NCBI GenBank assembly: GCA_026261815.1
Contig: JAMPIT010000890.1
Span: forward strand, 13,608,001-13,672,000
Direction of reading: 5' to 3'
Length of the DNA: 64,000 nucleotides
From: Monarcha castaneiventris obscurior
Taxonomy: Eukaryota > Chordata > Aves > Passeriformes > Monarchidae
This document shows positions 49,058-61,895 of the stretch, one piece after another (within the stretch, counting starts at the first letter, position 1; each line of letters begins with the position of its first letter). The notes below the pieces were generated by a model. It was not told where the DNA came from and did not search any database. It saw nothing but the letters and a program-made list of their open reading frames with translations. A program made the translations under genes and the position numbers.

Positions 49058-49084
49058 GAAGGAGGAGGAGGAGGAGTAGGAAAA
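49058..49084. repeat. GGA-rich short tract
   Basis: AGAAGGAGGAGGAGGAGGAG, an imperfect trinucleotide run of about 25 bp. Confidence 0.7.
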
Positions 49085-52000
49085 GCTCTTACTTTAGCAG
49101 CACTGTCATAATAAGAAAGAGGAGAAAAATGATAGTCTCTGTTACTTTGTGGGATGGAATGACAGTGGCATGCATTGGGAATTAAATTCTTGCACCAAAT
49201 AGAGAGATGTTGTAATGTTGAGGAAAAATCTAATTGTGAAAAGTGTTTAATACAAGATGTTATTTATTAAGTGGAAATTTTTGGAATAAATTGCTATACA
49301 ATACTTTTTATATATGCAGTTGATAGATACAGTTTTCCTACAGAATTAATAGTGATAGTTAATGAAGCGTGTTTACTGATATCCTCATTTCTGTTTTTAT
49401 CTTTGGGTTCCTTTCAGTTTTTTGACTGTGTGTCTGCAGAACAGCTCAGGCAGTTAAATATTTTTTCTTGTAAACTTTAAATGAATGGCCTGTAGCTGTA
49501 ATTTCAAGCTAGTAAAATTTTAAAAAGCCCCAATTGTTATTGCAGTCTCTTTAGTTCTTTATATTTTGATGTAATGCAGAGCATCAGAGTGCGCACACCT
49601 TGTCCAGTACAAGTGCTGTTGTGATTATTTCATTTATTTGCACCATTACTGTTCCCAGCTCTGTTGTTTGCCACCCCAGTTTGGTTGAACAAATACTGTG
49701 GCTGTAGCTCAGCCTCAGGAAGGGAGGGTTGGAGCGCTTGTGTGGGGCTGAGGAAAGCAGGTCTTGCTGGCCTCTTGCCTTGGTGCTCAGTGTGGTCTCT
49801 GCAGTTTGTTTCATGCTGTGTTTGGTGATGGGAATCAGTCTGCCCCTGTGTCTTTTGGGGCCTTGGCTGGAGTTTCCACACGTAAAACTGGAGGTGGTCC
49901 TTCGGTGGCTGCACGAGGTTGTAGCACATGCACTTGGTCATCACATACTGCAAGGTGTTCAGGTGTTGGAGGGCAGGGGTGTGAATGCACAGTGTGTTTG
50001 TGTGCTGTGTTTTTGGCTAATAAATACACAGCTGTGGGGATAAATGAGCTGTTGTTGCTATTTTGCTGTTATTTTTTTCAGGATTACAGGATTCCAGCAG
50101 GGATTGTGTTCTAAAGAGGTGGATCCTTAATCATTAGCTTCTCAGTTCCGCTTTAAACAAGAACTGCAGCTCTTCCTGTGGCTGTGGTTAGCTGCTTTGC
50201 CTTGGGAGTCATGCTTATACAAATTCTGCATTTTGTAAAATTGAGGTTTTTGTTAGGTGAGTCTTCTTGTATTTAAAATGGTTAGTGCTTAGACAGACTC
50301 TAGCTGCCTGGGATGTCCTGGGATTGCTGCTTTGGTAAGAATGTGTTAGAAATCCGGACAGCAGGCTATGTGCAAAAGAGAAAAGGGTTTAGCAGTGTAG
50401 GCAGCTTTTCAAACTAAGTGAAGCATATGATAGCATATTCTTTGGACAAGCATTCTTATTACACATAATTTCATTCCCCAAAGGCTGCAGTTCATTTTGC
50501 TAGAGTCCTGGATTTGTAATTCTGCAGTTATTTTGCACGTGGTGAAACCTAAAGGTTGCCAGCTCTTTTGCTTCCTCTTCACTTGCATGTTTTAACTTCC
50601 GCAGTTCGTGTTGAAAGAAATGCCATGCTTGCACTGCCCTCCATGAGGAACATCTCCCCTCACCATATCTCAGTGGAGAATACATTTGTTAACACAGAAT
50701 CATGGCTTTCCTTTGCTGGAGGTTTTTTTTTTTTTAATTCATAAACCTTCTAAGCCAGGAAACATTAAAGGGACTGGATTTAAATTTCTTTTTTTCAGAT
50801 GGTTTTAGTTAGTTTCTCTATAGGGATGAATCCTGCTGATCTAAAACTGTGCTTCTTTATATGTCCGTGCATGTAAGTGAGATTTCTAGTTTAGTCTGTA
50901 GTATGGACATCTCTACCAGCATGCCTACATTGCTTGGGACGGATGGCAACTGTGAAAAATAAAGAAGTCTGGGTTACATGTTTCTCTTAGCTTAAAACCG
51001 GGTTTCTTTGAAGTCGCGCAGCCCTGTGTCTTGCTGAAACTGTTTCTATCCTGCGTGAAGGTGTTGGAATAGCTACATTTCCTCTGCAAAAGGCAGGGCT
51101 TGCTTTAAACAAGCATTAGTGAGGGAAGTAAAGTGGGAAAACGTGAACAGTTTTCAAAATATAAGTTTCTTTAGCATCATTAATTCAGAATGCATTCCAT
51201 TTCTATGTGCAAAATTCTCTTAAAACTGTGCCTGTAGAATACATTGGCAAGGGGCAAGATCGTGTGTAAGCTGGCAAGAGCAAATTGCAAAGATTTCTGT
51301 GAAAAACATTATGGATTTATTTTCTTCCTTGATTGGGATATTGCATATGCTTGTTGCTGAGGGAAATTTTCTTCCTAGCTGCAAACTGCAGCCAGTAGGA
51401 GAGTCATTGGGTTTATCTGCAGAAAGCAGAGTAGTGAGAGTTTTGTTTTGGGGCTTTTTTTTGGTCAGTTCCCCATGCCATCTATATCTGTCAAAAATAC
51501 TTCTTCCAGTGCTTTCAGCTGACAAGTTTTTTACTACCCAATTCCTCAGACTGGCTTGAACTTTTTTCCTGACCTTCCTGTTAGTTTTTATAGTAATTCT
51601 TACTCCCAGATTACCATAATTCTCCCAGCATTACACCTATCCAGTTTGTCCTTCAGGTTTATAGAGTCTTAGAAGAAAGGATGTAAATGTGTCCTATCAG
51701 CCATGGGATAATTCCATGGAGGTTTTTAATTTTGCCTCTTTCTCTCTTCCACATGATCTGCTGCAGGGATTTCTATGATATCCTTGCAAAGCAGCACCCT
51801 CAGGACGTCCCAGGCAACTACAGAGAAGCAGATTGTCATTGAGTGTCTTATGCAGCCAAATATTTCACATAAATGTGGCCTAAGTCCCTGCTTTGTATTT
51901 TCAGCCCACTCAAGTCCTTTGGAAATTGATATCTGATTGGAGCCAAGAACTGGGAGTAATTTGTGGCCGCTGGGCATGTTTTCCCTTGTCCTTCCTCCAC

Positions 52001-55000
52001 TTTGAAAGCCTTGCACAACAGAAGTTAGCTTGTTGATCAAAATCTTCTCTTCTAAACAGACACCTGCTGCTTATTGATACACTGGCATATATCAACAAAA
52101 ACACAGAAAACTGCTAAACTGTTTTTTTATGGAAGTACTGTTCACTCTTGCAAATCCTAATTTCTAAGCCTTAATAAAACCTATTTAGAAGATCTCTGGT
52201 GCTTCTGCTGTAAAAAATTTTCCTGTCTCAGCACGTTCATTTATTTGGCTTTGATACTGTGTCTGTGCCAGAATAACAGGGCGGCGTTGGGAATGGCTGC
52301 TAGTCATTTGCTGTAGTCTATTCTCGTCTGGCAGCTGGGAGATGGCTATGTTTTCCCTGATAAATACACTTTTGGGGAGAGATGTGATACATAGCACAAA
52401 ATTTCATCTTTGTTTGTACTTCTGCAGATACTCCCGTGAACTGTTTTACTGTGTCTTCTTTCTCCAGTACTGATGCTGTAGTAACTTATTGGGCTGTGAG
52501 ATACTCTTGTATGTGTATGTAAAATTACCTAATTACCTGCAAGACACTCATTCCCTTGGAGGTTTGGGAAATTTCTAATAACCAGCCTCACTCAGGGTTT
52601 GAAACATGCATCAACAGTGAGACTCCACTAAATTCTTGGTGTTGTTTTCCAGTGGGGCAATTGACAGAAAAGCAGCTAATTGAGATGTGTGGATCAAGTC
52701 AGCTTTTCTTGCATAGTGTGTTGCTTTTGCCTGCTCTGAGTGTCAGCAGATGTGTGTCTTTGGTGGTTGTGTGTGAATATGGCAATTCCTAAGGAAAAGA
52801 AATGAGAACCAGCTCCTGCAAGGCTGGAAAGAGTGCAGTCATTCTCTTCAGGATCACAGGCTTAAGGAAGTTGGAGCTTTTGTGTGCTACGTCAAGGCTG
52901 TGTGGTACTGCAGGAAATGTAAAGAAAACTGAAATGCTGGTCTAACATTACTGTCTATAGCAAAATCTGTGTAATATTGTAACAAATTCCTTGAAGGGCT
53001 TCCTCATATGTGATATAGGAGTCATAGAGTGTGCTTCCCAAAGTTTTGGAAGTACATTACTCCAAATATATTCAACAGGTTTATTGTAAAGGAAAGTAAA
53101 AATTTATATAACTTCCTGTTGATAGTGACATTTTTTTAATACGTATTTTAGAATGGGGATAGAAATAGTCATATCATAAGGTGATCCCTGTATTGGGGGC
53201 TCTGTGATTAATAAAGTAGATGACAGAAAATGACACTGTGGTTTCATTTGCAGTTGATGCTGTGGTCATACAATGCTGTAACTGTAATTTTTTTTGTTGC
53301 TCAGGAGATGAAGCTAAGTCTGGCACTGTTCCTTCTATCACTCTTAGCAAGGCCTTTAGTCTCAGTCTTTATGTACCTGCAAAAAAATAATACTAAACCT
53401 CTAGAGGATGTTGGAGAGAATTGCTTTGCAAGTGTCTTAGATGGTCTGAAGATTTACCACAAATCACTGAAGTGCTGAGCACTTAAGGTTGCTGACAAAC
53501 CTTGTTTTAAGTATATGAGTCTTCTCTGATTTTTTTTTCTTTTTACAACTTAATGTTTGGAAGCTTATAGGGGAAAAATGTAGACCTTATCCTGGAGTTT
53601 ATAGTATCTTAATTTCTGAAGGGATAGGAGAAGAGAGAAAGGGAAACAGAGATGTTTGTTTGGGTTTTGGTTTTTGTTTTCTTGTACTGAGGGCTGCCCC
53701 TCCTGAAGTGCTTCTTACACAGTAAGATTTTTGCCATCAGAGAGGGAGCAAGCAGCATGCCTATTCTCAACATCTAGTTAAACAGCAAAATTTTCATTTC
53801 CCCCTTCTCCTTGAAGCAAAATGAGCTGAAGGAAAATGAATGGAGTAGCTGTGCTTCAGTTGGGCTTTTTCTTGTTTTTCTTCAGGATCATCTTCACCCT
53901 GAAGACATTCTTAGAAAACAGCATCAAAGGTGAATTTCTCATTGGGTGGCTCATGGCAGGGAAGTTCCTGCATCCTTGTGAGAAGGCAGGGAACTCTTCT
54001 GAGCCTAGAGGTGTTTCATGGTCACTTCTGTGCCTTTTTGTAATACGATGTTAACTAACTGTCTGTTAAGGGCATGTATCAGCAGCTCTTGCTCTGGGTG
54101 GGTTTCTTGTCTCTTTTGCTCTTTTCCAGAAAGATGAAAGGGAGAGGCAGGTTCTGTGTGTTGCTGTCTTGTTCTCTGTCTTGATGTCAAGAAACTGAGT
54201 AATAACCTGGTTTGCGAAGGAAATAGGTGGCTTTTCATACGGTCACTTCTGTTGTTCATATGACTACTCACTCTGTTGTTTCTGTACCCCAGACTAATCT
54301 GAGGAGCCCAATAAAAAATTAAATTTAGCTGCTTGTTCCATGAACTTACACAGGGAGGCTGGGAGGAGGACAATTTTCAGGCCTGCAAGTTATTTGTTGT
54401 GACATTTCCCATTCTCAGCTCACACATGAGTCCTGGATCACTAGAAATACCTGCCATCCAGGGGTCGGGAAAGTCTAGGAAATAAATCCCTCATGTTAGC
54501 ATGACTCTGTGGCACAGCAGCTGAAGAGAAGTTAAAATGAACATCATTTGGCTGCCTGCCTACTAAGGATGGTAGCTTTTGTCCTTAGACTAATTCTCCT
54601 TTGTCCAAGTGAGGCTGGGCATAAGCAGGCAGCACTTGCAGCTGTCAGCAGTCAAGGAGTGAATAAACAAATGAGGACTGGAAAGCACAACCTCGGTGAT
54701 CAGGAAATACTCAGTACTCTCTCAAATGGAAATGGAACAAAGATGTTTACTCTATAAATGTGACATTTATACCTTTAAAGAAGCTGAATTTATCATCACG
54801 AGCACAGGCAGTGCATCTTCAAAAGGACAGAAAAATTGAGTACATTATACACAGGCAAGATACAATTTACTTTTTCCTTCAGATTTTGAACAACTTTGAA
54901 AACAGTTTTGAAGCAGTTGTTTTCACGTTTACTATCTCGTCATTTTAGATAAAAATTCCTTCAGACCTCACATTCTAGTCAGATGGAGAGAAATAAATTG

Positions 55001-55257
55001 TCTTTTTTTAAGAAATATTTTGTTTATCTGCAAAGTAGACAGCAATTTCAGCTTCCCAGCATCTCCCCACTGTTACCTAAAACTAAAGTAAAGAGACCAC
55101 AAATTGATTTAGAGATCACAAAAGCATCCTTAAATGTATTGTTTGTTTGCCAGAGTGGAGGAAAAATTACATTGCTTTTCTTCCTGGCAGATCAAACTCC
55201 ATATACCATGAGGATGTCACTTTGGCCAGAGTGCCATGGTGAGGAAAAGATCACAGG

Positions 55258-55440
55258 CTCACAGAATGGTTAAGGTTGGAAGGTACCACAGGGGATCATT
55301 TGATCCAACCTCCCTGCTCAAGCAGGGACATCCTTGAGTACATGGCACAGAATTGCATCCAGATGGTTTTTGAATAACTGCAGTCAGGGAGACTCCACAG
55401 CCCCTGTGGGCAACCTGTTCCAATCTTCCACTCCAAGATG
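55258..55440 (-). repeat. CR1 LINE 3' fragment (antisense)
   Basis: Starts TCACAGAATGGTTAAGGTTG and continues CCAACCTCCCTGCTCAAGCA, then GGCAACCTGTTCCAAT, the reverse complement of the avian CR1 3' end. It is 5'-truncated, and the right edge is approximate. Confidence 0.9.
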
Positions 55441-58400
55441 AGTGTCACTTGCATGGCGTAGTCAGTGGTGGTACTTGAAGTGCTTATGCCAAACTGTTCA
55501 CAGAGCAATGTTCCTATGGGTTTGTTCGAGGTTTCCTTTTTCTGGGGCCTGACCTGACCCTCTCTGTACCTTCTCATGCAAACTGTTTGTAATTGATACT
55601 CTGTGCTTGCTGTTTGAACCAGCCTCTCTCTGCCTGTGACAGCACAGCTGCGAGCATATTCCATTGAGCTGTCTGGGGAAGGAAGACTTTTGTAAAACAC
55701 CTTTTTGTGTTTGCTCTAAATAGAAGCATAAAGGTGCCAGGCCCCTCAGGTGCAGCAGCACCCACATTTTTAGGGGCCTTTGTGGCCTCAGCTGTTCCTC
55801 TGCTAACCCCTCTAGGCTGAAGTCCCTTGGGTGAGACGTGGTCACAACAGGGTTTCTGATCCAGGGGGCAAACCTAACATAAGCTTGGGTTTGCAGCTGC
55901 AGCCCCTGTGAAGGATGCCCTGACAGGGATGGAGAGAGGATTGGTGTAGGAGTGGGATAATCTCCAGGCTGAGCTAGGTAGAGGCTGGGAGCTGAAGCGA
56001 TGATTTGTTTGGGAGTGGGGCACAGGTTTTGGCTAGCCTGAGGTATGTGGTTTTAACAGGTAAATTGCAATAAAGATGGGTTAAACTGTCTAAAAGTGGT
56101 TTAAGAAGGTGGGAAACCCAGTGCGTAACCACAACGTAGCTCAGCTTCCTTTTCTGCAGATACTCTCTGCCTTTCCTTAGACAAGGAAATAAGCTTAAAG
56201 AATGATTTGCAATACAAAATATAAGCCAAATAGAAGAAATATATCTGTAATAAAAGAAATGCAGTGTGAGAAGTTGAAGTTAGTGGTCTTGCTGACACGA
56301 ATGCTGGACTCAGGGCTCGTGATTCTGAGTCAGCTGAGTGCTGGAAGTCAAGGATCTTGACCAGTGGCTTTGGTAAATACTTGACACTTTTAACACAGAT
56401 AAAATAGTTGAAACTTAAAGGCAGGTGCTTTTCAGAGCTGTATTGTAAGAGCTGTGTATCTGATCTTCATAGCTGACGTGTTTTAGCTAGAAGGGATATT
56501 TGTGAAATGGCAAGGTGAGGAGTTTATCTTTGCTTCTCAGTGGATTCAATTTACTGGCCCCTCTCCTCTGTTTCCCTGCAGCTTATCAGAATTTAAAAAT
56601 TCCAGATAAAAATACCAGGAAGCTGTTAACCATATACAAGTTTCTTAAAAGGCAGAATCAGTTTTTAAAGTTTACACTGAGATCATGACTTCCCCCAGCT
56701 CTGTAAATACTTTTCCAGAGCAATACATATGCTAGTATTTTTTTTTAACTAAAGGCAGGAAGTCTCTTAGATTTGGGAAAGGAGGGAATGCAGACACAGC
56801 AAATAGTGATCTTGAACAATCACTTTTATTCCTCAGCCAGAGGGTGAGTATGTCTTTCCTGCCTTCCTGTTTTGATTTGTCTGCTGGATGGCCACAGCTG
56901 TGTTGAAACAGGAAAACTGAATCAAGTCCTTGGAGCTCTTTTGTGAGGAGCTTTTGTGCTTAGTAACCAAATACAGTGTAGGATTGAATCATGGCATCTC
57001 TGTTAGATGGGACTTTGCTTTTAGTTTACGCGTTCTCTTTTAATCTTACATGCTGCTGGCAATATCCTGGATTCCTACTAGTGCTTTCCCAAAAACTGCT
57101 TTTAAATGGGTCATGAACTATTAAGTCATCAGGTTACATATGTTTGTGGCACACCTTTTGGCAGTTTGCCTTTTGGTTTGGAAAAGATTTTTAAAGCCAT
57201 AATGTGTTTCCTCTAATATTGCAAGGCCTAAGCCTTGCTAAAGGTGCCACAAAAAGAGGCAGTGAGAGTTCAAAATGGGGAGGTTCCTGGGGGTTTTGCC
57301 CTTGGTTGACTTGGGAAACGACCTGCTGCAGGATGAGTTGAAGCTCATTTAAATTGAGACAATTATAATAAAAATCTTGAGATAAGATTCCTGCCAGAAT
57401 GTGTCCCCAGGCATTGGCACCACAGCAGTGTCTTTTGCAGTCAGTTCCGACTGGTGCACTTCCTCAGGTAGCTGCAGTGGATTTCAGTCAAAAGGAGCTT
57501 TTGTGAGGCAGGTAACACTATCATTTTTTGCAGAGCTGGGGCTAGTCCCAATTTAATATGCAGGGACTGAAATTTTCTGTATTGAATTGTTTGCCATTTT
57601 TTTTCCATTTTAATCTGTTCGTTGTGAAGTCATTCTTCAATATTCTTTATTGTAGTGATTTTCAATAACATTATTTATCTGAAGCCATTGTGTTTGATGG
57701 GCTATAGGACATGAAACTGTAATTCATATTTGGATCTGTTTGCTTTAATCAGAAGCCAAAGGTGTGTACTCAGTGTTTGTAGCCTTTCTGGTAAAATAAA
57801 ATCAAGCATACTTAGAAGATTGCAGTTTGAAGGTTGACGTTTCAGGCTTTGTCTTGCAGTGCCCTGTGGCTTTAAGCACACTGGAAATATGACTGAGCTG
57901 GAGTAATTTGAAGAGATATCAAATAACCCAGGCTCTAAAAGTGAGTTATACCTATTAAACCATGGAGTGGGACCCCTCCTTGGAGTTCTGACCCCAAGCT
58001 GTTCTTCACGGCAGTGGAAGTGTAAAGTGAATATATTTTGCTATAGATCAGACCCTGATATGACTCTAATCTGTGCAAACCCTCACAGTGGTGCCATTCT
58101 TCAGCATTTCATAATGCTGCACAGTCTGCAGCTTGTTTCCTTGTGAGTTCCTGGTTACTTCTCCTTCTGCAATGGCCATGTTAACTTTTCTCACGAACAG
58201 GGATGCAACTGTTTTTGGAGATTCCGCTGAGCCAGCAGATGAAAACTGTGATCTCACTGGCATTCTAATACAAATACAGCTTTGGGTTGTTGGGAAGTAA
58301 GACCTTATGACTGTGCACTCTACCACTAACAATTACAGCTCATCTTGTCTCACTTGGCATTAAACATTGGTAGTTAATACTTTTCTTGACATAAGGCAAA

Positions 58401-61075
58401 AGATTTTTGTGGAAGCTAGGAATACTAATGAAAGAAGTAACTGGATAAAGGTAGATAATATGGTAGAAGCTATCAGAAGCTATTAACAGGTTTTAAAAAA
58501 AATGCTGATGTAGAGTATTCACATGCTGCTAAAAACTTTGAATGTAATATTATTATTTAGAATTCAAACCCCTAGATACTGCTTTTGGCATTTGTGGTGC
58601 CCCTAATAGTTTCTAGATTTTGGATGAGTCCCTGCAATAGTGTGTAATCCCACAGCTCAAGGACTTGAGCTCTGAGAAAATTCCACAGCACCTTGTGCCT
58701 GCAGTCAGACCAGCAAGACCCACTAGAAGGAACCAGGAGCAATGTGCTGGTTCTCAGGTCAGTGCATGTTTCTGTGGCACAAGTTAATCTTATCTGCAAG
58801 CGTGCAAGAGAATAATAATGTATTTCTGTGGCACAAATTTAAAATATTCCATATGCACGAGCAATGCAAAGTTCTGGGAGTGGCCATCATAAAAAAACAG
58901 TCAGCCAGCAGCTATTCCTAGGCCTGGAGCTGACAGGGGAACCACCTTATCTACTGCTTTTTTATTTTATCTGCAGCCAGACTCAAAACTGGGATGGCAG
59001 GTCACACGTTCTGTTTAAATCAGCTGGCTGCTGGTGTCACAGGGGCTCCTTTGCTGCTGTAGAAGTTAGAGTGTGTGTCATTTGAAATTAATAAAAACCC
59101 CAACCCAGTTTGTCCCATTTATTGTTGCTGACCACATAAATAGCCCAACCCAAAGCAGTTGGCCCTCAGTGCTTCTAGTTCCTGCTCCAGGCACCTCACT
59201 GCTTTTTCATTGCAGGGCAGCTCAAAGCCTTGCAGAGGGGTGAGGGTCACACCCCTGCAGTGCTGCTTTCTCAGCCTGTGTAGGGTCATGGTGTGGTTTT
59301 TGGTGTTCTCAAGGGATCCACTTCTGGGGGAAGCTGTAGTTGGAGGAACTTGTTTTGTTCCCTGCTTTCATGCTCTTTCCCTGACTGCCCTCCACTGATG
59401 GAAGCAGAAAAATCCAGCATGTCTGACTTCAGGGAAATATTCGTATTCAGAGAGAGAGAAATGTGGAACAACACTTACTCCAAGGCAGTGGTGAAAGCAC
59501 AGAACTGATGGGCTCTTGTGTTTAGCCCAGACTATCAGTTTAGTGAACAGATTACATACATTTTTGCTGGTTGATTTTTGCATGCTCTGTCCAGTGTAAC
59601 CTGCACTCTGTGATATGTATAACCACTGATCAGTGCAGGACTACCTATTCAGACCATCCCTTCTTGTTTAAGTTATTGTTTGATAGTGTTACTTAATGCC
59701 TTTCTTTAAATTTCAGTAGTGTTTACATGTTGCCTCAGAGCCTGCAGCTGCAACAGGTAAATATGGCAGTAGGGTTTAAACTGAGCTTTACTCACTCACA
59801 GAGTGAAAGAAAATAAACATAAGGGGGAAACAACCTACAGAGAATCATTAGTCTCAAGTGAGGAGAGAGTTTTTTCATGATGTTTATTTATCCATGTCAA
59901 ATCCGCACTCTTGGGCTGGAGCACTGGGAAAGCGTATCCCAGTGAAATCCTGTGGTATCAAAGAGACTGTGACTGTATTTCCCCTCGTACTTTCTTCCAG
60001 GATGACATGTTACAAACATGGTTATGAGTCTCTACTCCTTACTTGTTGATCAGGTATTTTTTCTCATTTCCCAGACTTTTAATAAGCCATCCAGATACTA
60101 TTTTGCACTCTGGGAGGATGCTCATAATAAAGACATTTAGGACTCAATAAGTTGTATCTTCTGCAGACTGCATTCTTCTCAAGGAGTTTTGTAATGTGAG
60201 AAAGATTTACAAGAATCATTTTACTGTGTCGTGGTAGGGAACTCAGGTCAGCTCTTTCTTCCAGAACAAAGCAACAAGACAGTCTGAGAGCCTGGCTGAT
60301 GGCATTTTCTCCATTTTGCTAAGAAGGATGGTGAGATGGAATAGTCCTGGGTATCTGCTTTCATATTGCAGATGGTCTTGGATATGCAGATTGGGCTCTG
60401 TGGGCATGATTATTGCTTTTCACTGTGTCTCGTTCTGAGTGGGCTGCTATATCCAGAAAAAGCTGTCCATCTGGAGAGGCTAGCTGGGAACCTGGAAGCA
60501 GTGTATGGCTGCTCAGTGTGATGGTGCACCTGGACCAGGAAGCCCTTCTGTACTGTGTGGGGAGCATGGAGTGTGCACCTTCTCACTGGCTGGGGAAGAG
60601 AGCAGTGAGCCAGGGCTTGTTTGAGGCTCCTGACTCAGGATGCAGCTTTTTGTCCAAGTGTCAAATTCACAAGGTAACAGAAACAAAAAAAAATTTCTTA
60701 ACCAAAGCAGGTCATAGGGTACAGAAAACTTTTTCCTCTCTGTATTTCTAGCCATGAATGTCCTCTGTGTCTGCTTCAGCCACTTGATGGCTTGTTCCTT
60801 GAAGCAGCTCCTTGAATATTTCTTGTGTGTGTATTTTTTTTTTATGTCTTAACTTCTCAGAAACATTAGGCACTTACCTGCTAAACAAAATATTATGGTT
60901 CTCTGTACCTGCCTTCCACTGATATTTGAGCCTTTGAGATGGATTTGAATAGTGGGGTTTTTCAAGTTCTTTCACAATCAAGAGGATAATACATTCTTTC
61001 AGAAAAATGGAGATTCTTATCCTGTAGACAAGCAATAACAGAAGGTCTGACACAAATAGCACAAGGATTTGGAAT

Positions 61076-61113
61076 ATGTGTGTGTGTGTGTGTGCGTGTG
61101 TGTGTGTGTGTTT
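61076..61113. repeat. (TG)n microsatellite
   Basis: About 38 bp of TG repeats interrupted by one CG (TGTGCGTGTG). Confidence 0.95.
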
Positions 61114-61716
61114 GTCAATGAATTGCTGATGGATATGTTTTACACTCTGGGATTGGACTTTCTTAATCTGATTTTTTTTAACTTCGTCAGCAGTAGTGAC
61201 CTAAGTTAAAGGTTGACTTGATTGAATGTGAATGGTGGTGTTTCAGGAGGGAATGGGTTTCAGCATCAAACAGATTTTACAACAAAGGAAGTTTGATTAT
61301 TGCTTTGGTATTTTTTCAGGTATTTTTTGTCAAAGTATTTTTGGTCTCATTCAAAAACTAGAAATACTTTCAATTTTAGTATTCAGCCTCTCCTACATAA
61401 CTGAAGTCAATAAATTGTACTAGCATGATTTAATATAAATTTAAAAATGTGAAATTTATACCTTTTGAAACGGTAACAAACAGCCAAAGTCCTAGATTTG
61501 GTAAAAGCCAGGGAACTGGTGTTAATCTTAGTTTGAAGGAAAAACAGTTATTTTAATTATTCACCTGTTTTGCACATATGAGATGTTGCTATACTGAGAT
61601 GCTTTGCTGCTATAACTATCCTATAAATATTTTTCATGGCCACTTTGACAAGCAGGAGACATTTATTTGTTTACTTTGAAAGTTCTAAGCTTAAAATACT
61701 TAGAATAGCATATTAT

Positions 61717-61895
61717 CATCACAGAATGGTATGGGTTGGAAGGGACCTTAAGATAATCTAGTTCCAACTCCCCTGCCATGGGCAGGGACACGTTCCACTA
61801 GACGAAGTTACTCAAAGTCCCATCCAATCTGGCCTTTAACACTTCCAGGGATGGGGCATCAACAACTCCTCTGGGAAACCTATTCTATGCCTATT
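61717..61895 (-). repeat. CR1 LINE 3' fragment (antisense)
   Basis: ATCACAGAATGGTATGGGTT, then GGAAGGGACCTTAAGATAAT, and CCCTGCCATGGGCAGGGACA are hallmark CR1 3'-end sequences in reverse orientation. It is 5'-truncated at about 61,895. Confidence 0.92.

Noticed and set aside
49584..50114. Overlapping open frames on both strands of about 100 codons
   Set aside because: No recognisable domain, and they lie within the presumed MCUB intron. The hydrophobic + strand translation looks like T-rich chance coding.
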